Assembly: GCA_033182465.1 (NCBI GenBank)
Contig: CP137330.1
Location: 682,001-746,000, forward strand
Direction of reading: 5' to 3'
Source: Sanghuangporus weigelae
Lineage: Eukaryota; Basidiomycota; Agaricomycetes; Hymenochaetales; Hymenochaetaceae
Length of the DNA stretch: 64,000 nt
The notes under the pieces are model-generated. The model was not told the origin of the DNA, did not search any database, and saw only the letters and a program-made list of their open reading frames with translations. Of the stretch, positions 1 to 12,354 are shown one piece after another. Numbering within the stretch: position 1 is the stretch's first letter; every line of letters starts with the position of its first letter. Made by a program: the position numbers and the translations under genes.

Positions 1-1838
1 CTGCTCAGTATGTAAACGACACTGCTCATTGGGCTATCTCGAGCAAACAAAATGCAACTTGCTCTGTTGAGCCAGAAAGTGCAGACGGTGTCAGCTCCAT
101 AGTAAGTCTCAAAACAACTGCTATGAATTTCAACAGACGCCCATGCTAACTGTTTTATAGGTGAGAATCATTGGCCGACCAGATATCCGATCGCCATTTG
201 CTGTAAGTCGCGTTCACGTCCTCCGTACAGACGCCATATTCTGATTGTCGACTAAAAGGTGAAATCCGGTGGTCATGCGTACAATCTTGGCCAAAGCTCG
301 ACTCCTGGTGTTCAAATATCATTGGCACGGTTTACGAACATCAGCTATGATGCTGAAAGGGGAACAGTGACGATCGGAATGGGCCTGACATGGGCCCAAG
401 TATACGAATACCTTGAGCCTCTGGGTGTCATGGTAGTAGGTGGTCGAATAAATTCGGTCGGTGCGTTAAGTCTTTCTCGTCTCTCGTGCCAGACAAAGGA
501 CGAGCCTTTTTGTCTTCTCATTTTCTCTCTTTCTAGGCGTCGGAGGTTTGAGTTTGGGAGGCGGCTATTCATGGAAAACAAACCAATATGGTTTAACGAT
601 CGATACCATTGTAGCCCATGAACTTGTCTTGCCTACTGGTGAGCAAATGCGCGTTTCGAACACGTCGTATCCGGACCTCTTCTTTGGTCTGAAGGTGCTT
701 TCAAGGAAGTGCTTCATCCATGTACCGTTCTGACTGGATGATCCCTAGGGAGGGCTAAACAATTTTGGGATAGTCACCGAAATTACATACGAAGCACACC
801 CACAGACTCTTGTCTACGTGAGTCATTTTTTTTTGTTTCTCCAAGAGTTTCATGGTAACGCATTCCTCAAGGGCGGTTTGACCACATACTCGACAGACAA
901 TGAGACCATTGCCCTAGTGAATAGCGCAGCGAGTAACTTTTCGCTGAAAATTATCGATCCAAAGGCACAGATGATCGTCAATTATGCCTCAGTTAATGGG
1001 GAAGTTCGTCGCTCGTATAGTCACACTAGTCATTTGCGCTCACATGATCTATAAATTATTTTGCAGTTTGTTGCGCAAACTTTGATCTTTTACGACGGGC
1101 CTACTCCGCTAGCCGGTGTCTACGATGAACTCCTAGCTATTCCCTCGGTCTCGACAAACGTTAGAAAGAGCACCTTCAGGGAATTCATGGCTTCATCCGA
1201 AGGTGCACTGAGCGCTGATGCGTTCGGGTGAGCTTTTCCGTCAGCGACAGCTACCTATGAGTTTACTGGCGGATCATAGCGTTGCACAACACGCGATCCC
1301 GATCACCAAATATACGGTTCCTGTACTTGAAGAAATGATAGCGCAGGTGACTGCATTTGGCCAGAGATTGACCGAGCAGAGCAACGGTTCGTCGATTCTC
1401 GTGGTCGTACAACCTGAACCGTTCTACCAACCCTTTACACGTTCGCGCGGAGGAGCCTACCCGCATTTTCCTGACCACGAGCTGACACCAGCTTGTCCAT
1501 TCATTGTGTATTCCGCAAACGCAAGTGACCCTTTAGGTATGCTACGTGTTCCTGTCTATATCTCTTATGATATTCATCATTATTCTGTAGACGTTCAGCA
1601 AGCTCGTCATGATTATTTTGTGAGCGAGCTAAAGAGCTTCGCCCATTTGATTCAAGCCAAAGCCGTGGACGAAGGAGTGAGCCGATGGGACGACATCTTA
1701 TACCCGAACTACGCACTTGTCGATACTCCTCTTGAACTCGTGTACGGAGAAAATGTGCCGCGTTTGCGAGAAATAGCAGCCAAATACGATCCGGAAAGGC
1801 TGATGACGTTAACTGGTGGATTCCGTTTCCTGGATTAG
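1..1838 (+). CDS. FAD-linked oxidoreductase, BBE family, copy A (5' partial)
   Basis: Secreted-type flavoprotein oxidase of the FAD_binding_4 plus BBE domain class (oxidation of sugars, alcohols or alkaloid-like substrates; the substrate cannot be told). The window opens inside the gene: the first readable exon gives QYVNDTAHWAISSKQN before an intron beginning at about 111. KSGGHAYN carries the histidine that normally binds FAD covalently; the second flavin-binding Cys of bicovalent BBE enzymes is absent (GGRINSVG then GGGYSW at that place). The C-terminal BBE motif YGENVPRLREIAAKYDPE is intact and the reading ends GGFRFLD with a TAG stop. About nine short introns; the one at 695-748 has a GT donor where copies B and C have GC. 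The signal peptide lies outside the window. Transcribed toward the P450. Exon joins were made by eye. Confidence 0.88.
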
Positions 1839-2644
1839 TTGAGGACCTCACAAGTCGAAAATAAGAGTATCTTGTAAGTTACACGTCCTGATTTCTTTTT
1901 CCAGCCGCTCCTATTGAAAATCAGAATTTTAACTTACAGGCTTTTCAGAGAGTGATTCTATGGTTCCTTGAGACGTCCGATATATACCGTGTAATGGGTT
2001 ATCAAGGTTTACAAGCTGTGACATACTCCTACGGGCGACTCCTACATTCCCCGTTGAAACTTGTTTTCTCTTCTACAAATCAAATCTGTTCTGCGCAGCT
2101 GTCTGTCTACAGCGCTTTCTCGATGCTTTGCTCCAAGAATTCCCACGCTTTACGCAAAGCATGATTTAAAGCACCGTGACTTTTCAAGTGGCCAATGGAA
2201 TTGTCTACTGCCGGGCTTCCCACTAATGAGCTATGCTTCTCCGCGCTTCTGTGCAACCGTAGGACGCCGGGATTGCTAGTCATGGCTTGTGTCCGCAGCC
2301 CAATCACCGCAAACACCTTCCGAGTTTTTGTCATCGCAAATCCTTCATCTTATTATAGATTGTCGAATTGAATTCAGCTCATCTGAAAGCACACGTTCTC
2401 TGTTCTATGCTCCAGCTTCATCGAGGAAAACTCCGACGGCACGAAGCTTTCTTGTGATAGCTGGCTTAGAGAGTCCACGAGGCGCGGATGATTCAGTCGG
2501 ATGTCTTCTTCGGTCGGATAGAACGTGCGAGTCATCAAGGGATGAGCGCCCGTACAATTGATAATGGAGCGAAGTTTCTGTACTGCTGGTGTTCTTTTTT
2601 CTCGCGCGAGGATCATCACGGGTATATCTTCTGGTGATTTTAAG
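1839..2644. other. Intergenic, no convincing gene
   Basis: Separates the FAD oxidase from the P450. Two minus-strand open stretches (2374-2619 and 2107-2334) read like protein, but I could not join them in frame with any GT-AG intron in the 40-50 bases between them, and I recognise no family. They may be the remnant of a small gene or chance. Confidence 0.4.
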
Positions 2645-2652
2645 TATATAAG
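2645..2652 (+). promoter_or_regulatory. TATA box of the P450 gene
   Basis: TATATAAG about 85-92 bases before the P450 ATG, in a normal position for a fungal core promoter. Assigned by sequence and spacing only. Confidence 0.6.
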
Positions 2653-2736
2653 AAGCTCGTTCTGTACGCTCGTTCTAGCAGATTAAACAACAGCACCCTT
2701 GTAGCCCATTCTCTCTCGCAGCAGAACGTCACGACT

Positions 2737-5120
2737 ATGACACTACTTCAAACTTTCTTAGCCATCTTCGGACTATCTCTGATGAAGCGCTACTTCATGC
2801 TTAGGTCTACGACTTTCGCCAATATCCCTGGTCCTCCGAGGGCTTCGTGGCTGAAAGGTGAGTTAACGTACTTCGGACGTTCTGTGCATACCTGTTGGAC
2901 TTGATTGACACCTTCGCCGTATATAGGATATTTCAGTCAAATCTTCAATCGAAACGGTTGGAGCTTCCACCATGAACTCGTTGAGAAATACGGAAGCGTG
3001 GTCAAGGTGCCCATGGCTTTTGGCGTGAGTCATTTCCAGATTGCTATACCCATGCGGAGTATCAATGTTGAAGCTTGTCTATGCAGTATGAGGACTTGTA
3101 TGTCACAGATCCTCTGGCTTTACACTATATTATTGTCAAGGATCAATACGTTTATGAAAGACCTAGCACTTCTATCTCGTACGCTTCATCTTTTTGCTAC
3201 AGCTGTTATTGGATTACGAATTTATAGTTTGCAGATCGACCACCCTGATCTTTGGGAAGAGCCTTCTGTCCACACTTGGTATGTCTTTATTCGCCTTCGT
3301 TTACAATCAGAGATTTGATAGATCTCGTCCATCATGCAGGGGACCATCACCGCAAGCAGCGCAAAATGCTCAATCCCGTGTTCTCTCTGAAACATATGCG
3401 GGACTTACTCCCCATCTTTAACCCGATTGTTCATGACGTGAGTTCTGCACATTGCCCTTTTCACAGAAATCTCAAACGGGTTCATGACGTACTCACCATA
3501 GCTACGTGATGCACTAACCGAACAAGTACGAGGTGGAGCGAAAGAATGTGACGTTATGCACTGGCTTTCCCGAGCAGCTCTGGAGTTCATTGGGCAGGGC
3601 GGCTTCGGATATGCCTTTAACGCCCTTCGTGACGAAGAAGCGACCAAATATAGTACATATGTGAAGAAAATAGGGTAAGCCGAAATATTTTCGTTACGTA
3701 CTTCGTGTACTAGCCAAAGCCAACAAGAAACGTCGTTATATCCCCAGACCGATGTTATTCAAGACACTCTTTATACGCCAATTTCTTCCTTGGGTCGTGA
3801 ACATCGGCTCTCCATCATTTCGTCGGAAGGTGGTAGAATCCATCCCATCTAAAATCGTCAAGGAGCCCTTGGAGGTTTCAGATTTTCTTTATAGCCAGGC
3901 TACGATGATCTATCGAAAGAGGAAGATGGCAGTGGAGAGCGGAGATGACATGGCCAAGGAGAAAGTTGGAATGGGTAAAGATATCCTAAGCGTTCTTCGT
4001 AAGTACATTTCCACCATTACTCTAAAAGCATTACTTACTGTGGATACAGTGAAAGCCAATATGGCAGCAAATGAAAATGACAGGCTGCCTGAGGAAGAAG
4101 TTATCGGACAACTGAAGTACTTTTCATTCTTCATTCATCTCACCCGATAACATTTGACCTTACTTTATTGAATAGCACCTTCATCCTAGCGGGTCAGGAA
4201 ACAACATCACACGCCATCGCGCGGATTTTGTACCTACTTTCGCAACATCCCGGCGTGCAGAGTCGACTGAGGGATGAAATAATCGCAGTCAGGAAGGAGC
4301 GCGGAGGTTTGGATTTCGACTATGATACACTTATGGCCCTGCCATACCTTGACGCTGTGTGTCGCGAGACGCTACGCGTTTACCCTCCTGTTTCCATGGT
4401 CATTCGCACGTAAGCTACTTCATTTAGTCACACGATAATAATATTTTCTGAAATCTCTTTATTGTGCTTAAAAAGAACAAGGAAGGACGTGATCCTCCCG
4501 CTCGCATGGCCTATCCTCAGTGCAGATGGGAAGATTGAGATAACCGAAATACCAATAAAGAAGAATACGAACGTGATCGTTTCGATTATTGGGTCGAATA
4601 GGAGTAAGATAATTTGGGGTGAGGATGCGGAGGAGCGGAAACCTGAGAGATGGTTGAACCCACTTCCGGAGAGCGTGGCAAAGGCACATATGCCTGGTGT
4701 TTATTCGTCTATGTGAGCGGATTTGATTTTGCGTATTTTTGGAGAGAGGTATATGTAACCGACGATTGATATCGATGCTTAGGATGACTTTTATTGGTGG
4801 TAGCCGGGCTTGCATGTAGGTTGAGTTCTCTTACTTACGCGTTAATATTTATCTAACCATGCATACCAGTGGGTTCAAATTCGCAGAAATGGAACTGAGT
4901 GCGTTCCAGCTCTTCTTCGATCCAATCCATTCCCAATTCCTCACCACACTAATGACTTTTAGAAACCGTCTTGTCCATGCTGCTCGAGTCCTTCAAATTT
5001 GAGTCAGGTGCGGAAGTGGAGTGGCAGATGGCTGGAATAGCTAGACCTGCACTGAAAGGTTCTGCGGATAAGAGTTCGATGCTGCCTTTGAAAGTTTCGG
5101 TATTCAAGGAGAAGTTGTGA
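2737..5120 (+). CDS. Cytochrome P450 monooxygenase
   Basis: Heme-thiolate monooxygenase, probably anchored in the ER. The ATG opens a hydrophobic segment (MTLLQTFLAIFGLSL) followed by a basic stretch and the proline hinge NIPGPPRASW. Visible hallmarks: helix C (DHHRKQRKMLNPVFS), I-helix AGQETTSHA, K-helix ETLR, PERW, and heme loop FIGGSRAC-IG with the cysteine ligand. An intron splits the heme loop directly after the Cys codon plus two bases. About a dozen short introns; spliced by eye the frame stays open to the TGA after VSVFKEKL, so the gene looks intact. It lies between the FAD oxidases and SHMT; with the oxidases it could form part of a small metabolic cluster, which is inference. Family number within the CYP nomenclature was not assigned. 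Confidence 0.92.
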
Positions 5121-5543
5121 TACATAACTTCTCATTCCTTTTCACCAAATTGCTTTATGTACTTGTCTATCTCTCAAACCTTCGAGTTTGTCGAGAAAAA
5201 GAGGATAAATATTTATCTTGTGTATATATCTACAACTGATTCCGGAGAAGAGAGTCAGATTTAGAGATATGACGTTAGTCGGAAGCCCGAAGTTCCGTTT
5301 CTTGTTGGGTTCATGAATTCAGACTATTTGAATTGGACGAAGATGGCCAACCAGGGCAAGCAAAACCTTCGCTTTGACTTTGACTGCAGTCTTGTTGGCC
5401 AAATTCAAGACAATCTTATTTGTGTAAGTGCAGAAATAGACTTTCGGGATCATACGTCCGAATATAGGCAAAGCGCTGATCTGACGACAAAAATTTTGTG
5501 ATGTCTTGTTTTAGAGACACGAAATAATCGGAAAATCGGAGCC
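5121..5543. other. Intergenic, P450 3' flank and SHMT promoter
   Basis: AT-rich 3' flank of the P450 followed by the SHMT 5' region. One 62-codon open stretch (5313-5501) has no recognisable features and no support as a gene. Confidence 0.5.
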
Positions 5544-7645
5544 ATGCTCAGGCTTTTCTACCGTCCACTTCGTTCACCAGTTCCTCTAGCCGCACTCCGC
5601 AGAACAATGGCCTCCTTTCCAGACTATGTGTGTCGTTATTATTTCGGTTTTTAAATGTACATCTAGCTAAGCTGGAAGCAGAACAAGGTCCTCTACACCC
5701 CGCTGAACGAGACGGATCCAGAGGTGCAGAATATCATCGAAAAGGAGACATGGCGCCAGTGGTCTGGGCTTGAGCTCATCGCGTCAGAGGTGTGGTCTGC
5801 ATCCAAGTTCTATAACGAAGCTGACATCGTTTGGTATGTAGAACTTGACGAGCAAAGCAGTGATGGAGGCCAACGGCTCCATCCTCACCAACAAGTACTC
5901 TGAGGGTCTTCCCAACGCGCGGTATTACGGCGGGAACGAGTGGATTGATGAGCTTGAGCAGCTCTGCCGCAAGCGAGCTCTTGAGGCGTTCCACCTTGAC
6001 CCGGCCAAGTGGGGCGTGAATGTGCAGCCGTATTCTGGCAGTACAGCCAAGTGAGTAGTGTGTGTGTTTTACGTTGGTGTTTCCTCTCTATCTCCCCTGC
6101 TTTTCTCTTCCACTTTTGACTTTTGCACTGCTGCTGCTGCAGTTGAGCTTGTGTAGCGCTTGTAGCGCGCCCTTCAATCTACTTCATCTGTTCTATGTAA
6201 ATTTATTGCAATGAGTGGATCTTTTCTTCTAAGACAAGACCATCATTTTTACGTTATCCGCATCATTTCAAATCTTCAAATTTTATATGGAAATTAGGCT
6301 TACTGTCATCATGCAGCTTCGCCGCACTTACCGCGCTCATTCAACCTCAGGACCGTCTTATGGGTCTTGGGCTTCCAGATGGCGGTCACCTCACTCACGG
6401 ATACTATGTACACTTTATACATCCCTTCCGCTCAAGTGACTCTGTCATTAATTGATTTTTCTGCAGACTGCCAAGAAGAAAATCACAGCTTCCTCAATCT
6501 ACTTCCAATCCTTCCCATACGGTCTCGATCCGTCTACTCAGCTTATAGACTACACCAAGCTCACCGAGCAAGCGCGCATCTTCAAGCCCCGCCTCATCAT
6601 CTGCGGTGCTTCCGCCTACCCACGGGACTGGGACTACGCCAAACTGCGTGCTACCGCAGACGAGCATGGTGCGTTCCTCATGGCGGATATCGCGCATACG
6701 AGTGGGCTCGTCGCTGCTCAAACATTGGCAAATCCGTTTGAGTACTGCGATGTGGTGACGACAACGACACACAAGACGCTCCGCGGTCCCCGCGCCGGTT
6801 TGATTTTCTTCAGGAAAGATTTGAAGGATGCTCAGGATCTTGAGAAGCGCGTCAATGAGGCTGTTTTCCCTGCTTGCCAGGGTGGTCCGCATAACAACGT
6901 AAGTCCGTTTTGCTTTCATGATTTTCCTCTTAAAATACAAGAAATATTAACGGAACCTTTCCAGACGATCGCTGCAATCGCCGTCGCGTTGAAACAAGCG
7001 TCCTCGCCGACTTGGCAGGCGTACGCGAAGCAAGTCATCCTAAACGCGCAGACCCTTGCTCAGGAACTTGTCAACCATGGGTACCGGTTGCAGACGGACG
7101 GTACTGACAATCATCTTATTCTCTGGGATCTTCGTCCCACCGGATTGACTGGCAGCAAGGTCGAGAAGATTTGCGATCTCATTGGTATCACTATCAACAG
7201 TTCGTGTACCCCTATTTTTGTTCGACGATCAAATTGATTCTTATATGTGTTGAATCGTTTCTAGAGAACGCTGTATCTGGAGACAGTAAGTTCTCTCCTA
7301 CTCCTCCGTCCGTTCTTCTCATACTCAGATTTCCTTTTACACACAGAATCCGCACAAACACCCGGTGGGATCCGACTTGGCACGTCCGCGCTCACCTCAC
7401 GCAACATGAACGAGCGCGAGCACGCAAAAGTCGCAGAGTTCCTGCACCGCGTCGTGCAGCTCTCTCTCAAGCTCCAAAAGGAGGCTGGCTCGAAGTTGCT
7501 GAAGGACTTCCTGCGCGTGGCGGAGAAGAGCGATGAAGTGAAGCAATTGCGGAAGGAGGTGAGGGAGTTTGCTAGACAGTGGCCCCTCCCCGGTGTCGAT
7601 ACGGTGAATATCAAGCGCCCGGCTGGGATTGAGGAGGATGATTGA
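5544..7645 (+). CDS. Serine hydroxymethyltransferase, likely mitochondrial and cytosolic
   Basis: PLP enzyme interconverting serine plus tetrahydrofolate and glycine plus methylene-tetrahydrofolate. Spliced reading shows [49 protein letters not shown], the PLP lysine motif [16 protein letters not shown], and a complete C-terminus ending [10 protein letters not shown]. The first ATG (5544) adds an Arg-rich leader ([20 protein letters not shown]) typical of mitochondrial import; an in-frame ATG at 5607 (MASFPDY) matches the usual start of the cytosolic enzyme, so one gene may supply both compartments. Introns are short except the one after SGSTA (about 6053-6315, roughly 265 bases), several times the local norm. 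No break seen. Surrounded by accessory oxidases but itself housekeeping. Confidence 0.96.
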
Positions 7646-8123
7646 AGTGATGGCGGCGGTGGTAGTACGGTTTGATCTGGTTGGCTTAGCTTGAGTCAGA
7701 ACCTCGCTTGGTTCCTTGATTCGTTCCAGCGCACTCTCCATTTTTTGAGTTTTCAACAAAAGCGCACATGTTGTAGCATAGCATATTGGTTGACGAGGAT
7801 TTCAACATCCTGGCGGGATCTCAACATCCATTGTCGCCAATACCAGTAGTACTAGAAATCTTGACCGTTCGTTGTATATCGAACTCGAATCTTTAATTTG
7901 GTGTCCAACTAACGAGTCTTGGAATTACATCTGAATCTTCGAAAGTCCCGTCATTGGGTCCGTATATCCGATCCAATTTCACATTATATGTCTTTTCCGT
8001 TACTAGACACATTGCACAGGGTTGGTTCGACTTTTGCTATGACTGTCCGTTGTCCATTCAAAATTGAAAAGAAAAGTGATCTTTACACAACTCTCATCAA
8101 TAACTCGCGACGACTTCTCTCTC
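7646..8123. other. Convergent 3' intergenic region
   Basis: 3' flanks of SHMT (+) and FAD oxidase copy B (-). No gene seen; open stretches here are continuations or antisense of copy B. Confidence 0.6.
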
Positions 8124-10167
8124 TTAATTCTGAAAACGATGGAAACCTCCCGTCAGACTCATAACCTTGTCAGGATCGTAGTGAGCAGCAATATTCCTAA
8201 GCCTGGGAACATTTTCACCATAAACCAAATTCAGCGGCGAGTCGGTCAATGCGTAGTTCAGGTAGAGGATGTCGTCCCACAGGCTTTGACCTTCTTCAAC
8301 GGCCTTTGCTTGGATGAGAGAAGTAAAGTTCCGCAACTCGGACGCGAAGTGCGTCTGGCGCGCGATTTTGTCGGCTAGATTGGTTAGTTTTCATTTTCTT
8401 TCATGAATGGTTCACCTGATCGCATATCGCAAGGAACTTACCCAAATCCTGGGTCCTCCTTCCACGCAATGGAAGCGGAAGAAGGGTTCACTTGCCTCTC
8501 TGGCGGATGCGGGTACGCCCCTCCGCGCGAATGGGCGAACGAAGATAAGAAGGGCTCGGGTGAGATGCTCACAAGTATCGGGTCGCCGTTATTTACTTCT
8601 GACAATCGCGAGGCAAATGCTTTGACTTGGGCTGTCATCTCCTCGAGAATGGATACTGTGTAATGGACGATTGGAACGACGTGTTGCGCAAAACTGGATT
8701 AATGTTGGTTCAAGTGTAGTAGTTAGAATTCTACGAACCACATATTTCTTGGCCAAGGATGTACGTACCCGAATGGACCGATTCCGTTATCGCCGTCACC
8801 AAAAGTTGACATCATATCTATAAACGTTCGCGTCTTGACGTCTGAAGTTACAGCGGGAATCGACAGCACTCTATCAAATACGCCAAACGGAGGTGTAGGT
8901 CCGTCATAGGACAACAGGATCTGGTTCTGGAACTAACAGCACAAAGTCCCGTCAGGACCTGGTCATTTTCCGTCAATACATTTGTCTGACCTGGGTACCA
9001 TTCGACGTATAGACGACCACCATCTGCGCTTTCCGATCTGTATTGTTCTGCGAGAAGTCGGCGATTGCACTGTTGAACTCGTCATTCGTCTCGATCGAAT
9101 ATGTAAGGAAACCACCCTATCAGAGAAGTTCAGATTGATTTGACTTCGAGTGTCACTTGAATAGGCTTACGAATACGAGATCTTGAGAGTGAGCATCCAC
9201 CGTAAGCTCTGTAGCAATGCCGAATTGATTCAGACCTCCCTACGTAAACAGGGGATAAGCAGTTCGCTAGCCTCCTCCAATGGATCTTTAGGAACAGCGA
9301 GGCTTGCCTTTAGACCGAAGAAGAGATCTGACTCAGATGAATTTGTGGCTTGGACGATCTCTCCCGAAGGTAATACGGTCTCGACGGACACAAGTGTATC
9401 TGTTAGGAGACCAAACTGATTCGTCTTCCAAGAAAACCCGCCTCCCAGACTGAATCCTCCTACACCTGAAAAACAGGATAAATCGAAGTGTTGGGATCGA
9501 AGGACAAGCCGTGCTCACCTACTCCATTTATTCTGCCTCCGACGACCATTACTCCCAGCGGTTCAAGCTGTCCGTAAACCTGATCCCATGTCAGAGCAAC
9601 ACCTAGAGTTACGGTGCCTCGTTCTGCGTCATAGCTAACGTTTGTGAATTGCGCCATCGAAATCTGGACTCCGGGAGTTGAACTTGCATTAAGATTGTAC
9701 GCGTGCCCTCCGGATTTCACCTTCAAACTAAACTATCATCTGACTATCGTTAACATCTCGACTCACAGCAAACGGTGCTCGAATATCCGATCTCCCGATT
9801 ATTTGAATCTACACGAGATTAGCATTTTAACTGTTTGTGTTCAAACTGCTGCTTACTATGGCACTAACGTCCTCTGCACTCGTTGGTTCAATTGAACAAG
9901 TGGAGTTTTGTTCACTGGAAACGGCCCAGTGTTCAGTGTCATTGACGTATTGCTCGTCTCCTACCGACAACCCTCGTCAACGATACAAACAGGTCCAGAA
10001 TTAAGCGTGCTCTTGCCCGGAAAAGAAGTTAGTTGCGGAAACTGTGTTTTGAGCAACTTGCACGCCGCGGCTGCTCCATCATCGGTGCGGAGAGTAAGAG
10101 TGGTTGAGCCGAAGACAGCGAGCAGGGTCAAAGCCAGAATGCCGGTGCGGAGGATACGGAGCGTCAT
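8124..10167 (-). CDS. FAD-linked oxidoreductase, BBE family, copy B
   Basis: Paralogue of copies A and C. The ATG at 10167 begins a signal peptide (MTLRILRTGILALTLLAVFG), so the product is expected to be secreted. After it come an N-glycosylation-prone stretch (VNDTEHW), FAD-binding KSGGHAYNLNAS, GGRINGVG without the second flavin Cys, GGGFSW, and the C-terminal BBE motif NYALTDSPLNLVYGENVP ending TGGFHRFQN. Two introns have GC donors: 9961-10016 (GCAAGA, joining FPG to DEQYVNDTEHW) and 9240-9307 (GCAAGC, joining FGLK to GGLNQFG). Both are required to keep the frame. The reading looks intact. It is in tandem with copy C, 2.85 kb away across two transposable elements. Confidence 0.9.
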
Positions 10168-10225
10168 GATGAGAGAGAGGTCCACGCTCAAAAAGCGCCA
10201 GCTCCCCCGTATACAATAGCGATTA

Positions 10226-10233
10226 TTTTTATA
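10226..10233 (-). promoter_or_regulatory. TATA box of copy B
   Basis: TATAAAAA on the minus strand, about 60 bases upstream of the copy B ATG. It lies in a stretch resembling the copy C promoter (shared agcg-cagctcc ... gtatac pattern between TATA and ATG), which supports it by conservation. Confidence 0.65.
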
Positions 10234-11205
10234 GTCCTTGAAGTCCTGCGGAGGTAATCCGCCGCGAGAATGGGCCCGATTCGTATCTGACATGATGCAT
10301 AGATCCACAACATTGAGAAGCTTTGCAAAAATAAGTCACATCAAAAGAAGTTTTGTTACTGCATAGCAGTGATTTCGACCAACAAACACCGTGGTGAAGG
10401 GGATTACAGAAATGTTCCTTCCACAGTTTTGCCAGTCTTCCGATGAAATCGAAGTGTAGACATAGTCGACTAGCCAGCTTTTCACAAGGTAGAGTATGCG
10501 ACCCAAACTTCAAGTCAGCAGTGGTGAGCATTTTGTCGGCGATAACAAAACTCTGACAAACAAGAAGATGAGAGAAAGGGTCGACAAAATGAGCGAAACT
10601 CCGAGCGACCGATCTTCTGATCGGTTAAGCAAGATTGACGACAACCCAGTCCGAGTCGAACATTTGCCATTCACTTCACTGTCTGGCGGCGGTGAGATTA
10701 TATGGGAAGAAAGCTGGAGCAGAATCTGATCCCGGGCTTGCTTCCCGGCGACTCGGACGGAGATGTTCGAAAGGTCACGTGGAGCGTCACCATCCGGACC
10801 CGGACCATTCTGTCTGTCTGCAATTCAAGAAAGAATTTGTGCTGTTTCAAGCTCGTAAGTTGCTTCATCATCTTTATTTTATCACATTCAGATTGAAACG
10901 TATGAGCTGAAAGGAATGCTTGCGCGTTGTCGGCATGTTAACTTCCCAAGAATCCCAAGTGACAGTGATCTGTGGACTTCAATCGAATCCGCTCCAATTG
11001 TAATCATAATATCGAACTGGAAGCAGAGATTGTGACTCATTGAAAGAGAGAGCAATTTAATGCGTCTAAAGTGTTTTGATGCTTGCCTATTTCCTTTCAT
11101 GCTTCCTGTAAAACCACGAAGCCTTTTTTTCTGATAGTCTAGCATATGCAGATGCAGACAACAAATGCTCGTATATTTCGAATCCCTCCGATAGACCCGA
11201 CGTGT
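10234..11205. other. Upstream region of copy B, no gene
   Basis: Open stretches of 60-100 codons on both strands show no family features. Short words such as agaaagggtcgaca recur upstream of copy C (near 15351), suggesting the duplication that made B and C reached beyond the genes. Confidence 0.45.
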
Positions 11206-11727
11206 TTACAGCCGTTTGCAAAAGTAATGAGAATCACGTGATTTCACCACTTTTCTCGCCATGAGAGCCTCAAAACACAGATAAAATCATACCTCACCCA
11301 AATCTCAACGGTTTCACATCATCTAAGTTGCTAAATTCATCTTTTCGAAAGGGCTTTCGCTTAAAGAAAACTGTAGAGACAATAAAGCGAAAAATGACCC
11401 TAAAATGGCGAAAATATCGGTTTTTGCCTCTTCCTTGCATGTGCAAATTTTTCTGTGATCCCTGCTGGTCCAGCACCTCCCCAAAGCTATCCAGAATGAT
11501 AATATGATTATAAAATGAATTTACAGACTGAGTTTGAGTTGAATTGTGTACCAGAATGTGCTGCTTTGAGGCATGCCTGAATCACTCAAAACTCATCATT
11601 TCCCCCTAGCCTCCCAGGCTCCAGGAAAAATTCTTACAGGCCAGATTCATGCATGTAAATTCATTTTGGATATAATAGACTAGGTTTGTGTACTAGCTAA
11701 GGCCTCAGCATCCACTGGTGAGCTGGG
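11206..11727 (+). repeat. Left arm of 522-bp inverted repeat
   Basis: Reverse complement of 11774-12295. Reading both arms side by side I noted only about two or three single-base differences (for example near 11447 and 11292). Confidence 0.95.
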
Positions 11728-12292
11728 AAGATGCTGTCTAAAATGATGCATACAACCAGAATCACTTGTTCAGCCCAGCTCACCAGTGGATGCTGAGGCC
11801 TTAGCTAGTACACAAACCTAGTCTATTATATCCAAAATGAATTTACATGCATGAATCTGGCCTGTAAGAATTTTTCCTGGAGCCTGGGAGGCTAGGGGGA
11901 AATGATGAGTTTTGAGTGATTCAGGCATGCCTCAAAGCAGCACATTCTGGTACACAATTCAACTCAAACTCAGTCTGTAAATTCATTTTATAATCATATT
12001 ATCATTCTGGATAGCTTTGGGGAGGTGCTGGACCAGCAGGGATCACAGAAAAAATTGCACATGCAAGGAAGAGGCAAAAACCGATATTTTCGCCATTTTA
12101 GGGTCATTTTTCGCTTTATTGTCTCTACAGTTTTCTTTAAGCGAAAGCCCTTTCGAAAAGATGAATTTAGCAACTTAGATGATGTGAAACCGTTGAGATT
12201 TGGGTGAGATATGATTTTATCTGTGTTTTGAGGCTCTCATGGCGAGAAAAGTGGTGAAATCACGTGATTCTCATTACTTTTGCAAACGGCTG
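11209..12292. mobile_element. Foldback MITE with TA flanks, 1,084 bp
   Basis: Two 522-bp arms face each other around a 46-bp centre (11728-11773), so nearly the whole element is one palindrome. The ends read CAGCCGTTTGCAAAAG inward and are flanked by TA on both sides (11207-11208 and 12293-12294), as expected of IS630/Tc1/mariner (pogo/Fot1-like) insertions. No transposase is encoded; a 60-codon open frame is present twice only because the arms are copies. Each arm starts with the palindromic word AATCACGTGATT near the tip. Near identity of the arms implies a recent event or ongoing arm conversion. The superfamily call rests on end sequence and TA flanks alone. Confidence 0.85.
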
Positions 12293-12295
12293 TAA
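11774..12295 (-). repeat. Right arm of 522-bp inverted repeat
   Basis: Partner of 11206-11727; together with it would fold into a hairpin of over 500 bp when single-stranded or transcribed. Confidence 0.95.
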
Positions 12296-12354
12296 GCAAT
12301 CTCTCCGCCTGAAATTCCTGGATCAGTAAAAGTATAATCAGCAGTGTAGACTCT

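Noticed and set aside
2107-2619. Possible small two-exon minus-strand gene upstream of the P450
   Set aside because: No GT-AG pair between the two open stretches keeps a common frame, and no family is recognised.
11294-12207. Two copies of an identical 60-codon reading frame in the foldback element
   Set aside because: They are the same sequence on the two arms of the inverted repeat, so duplication reflects the palindrome and not coding selection.
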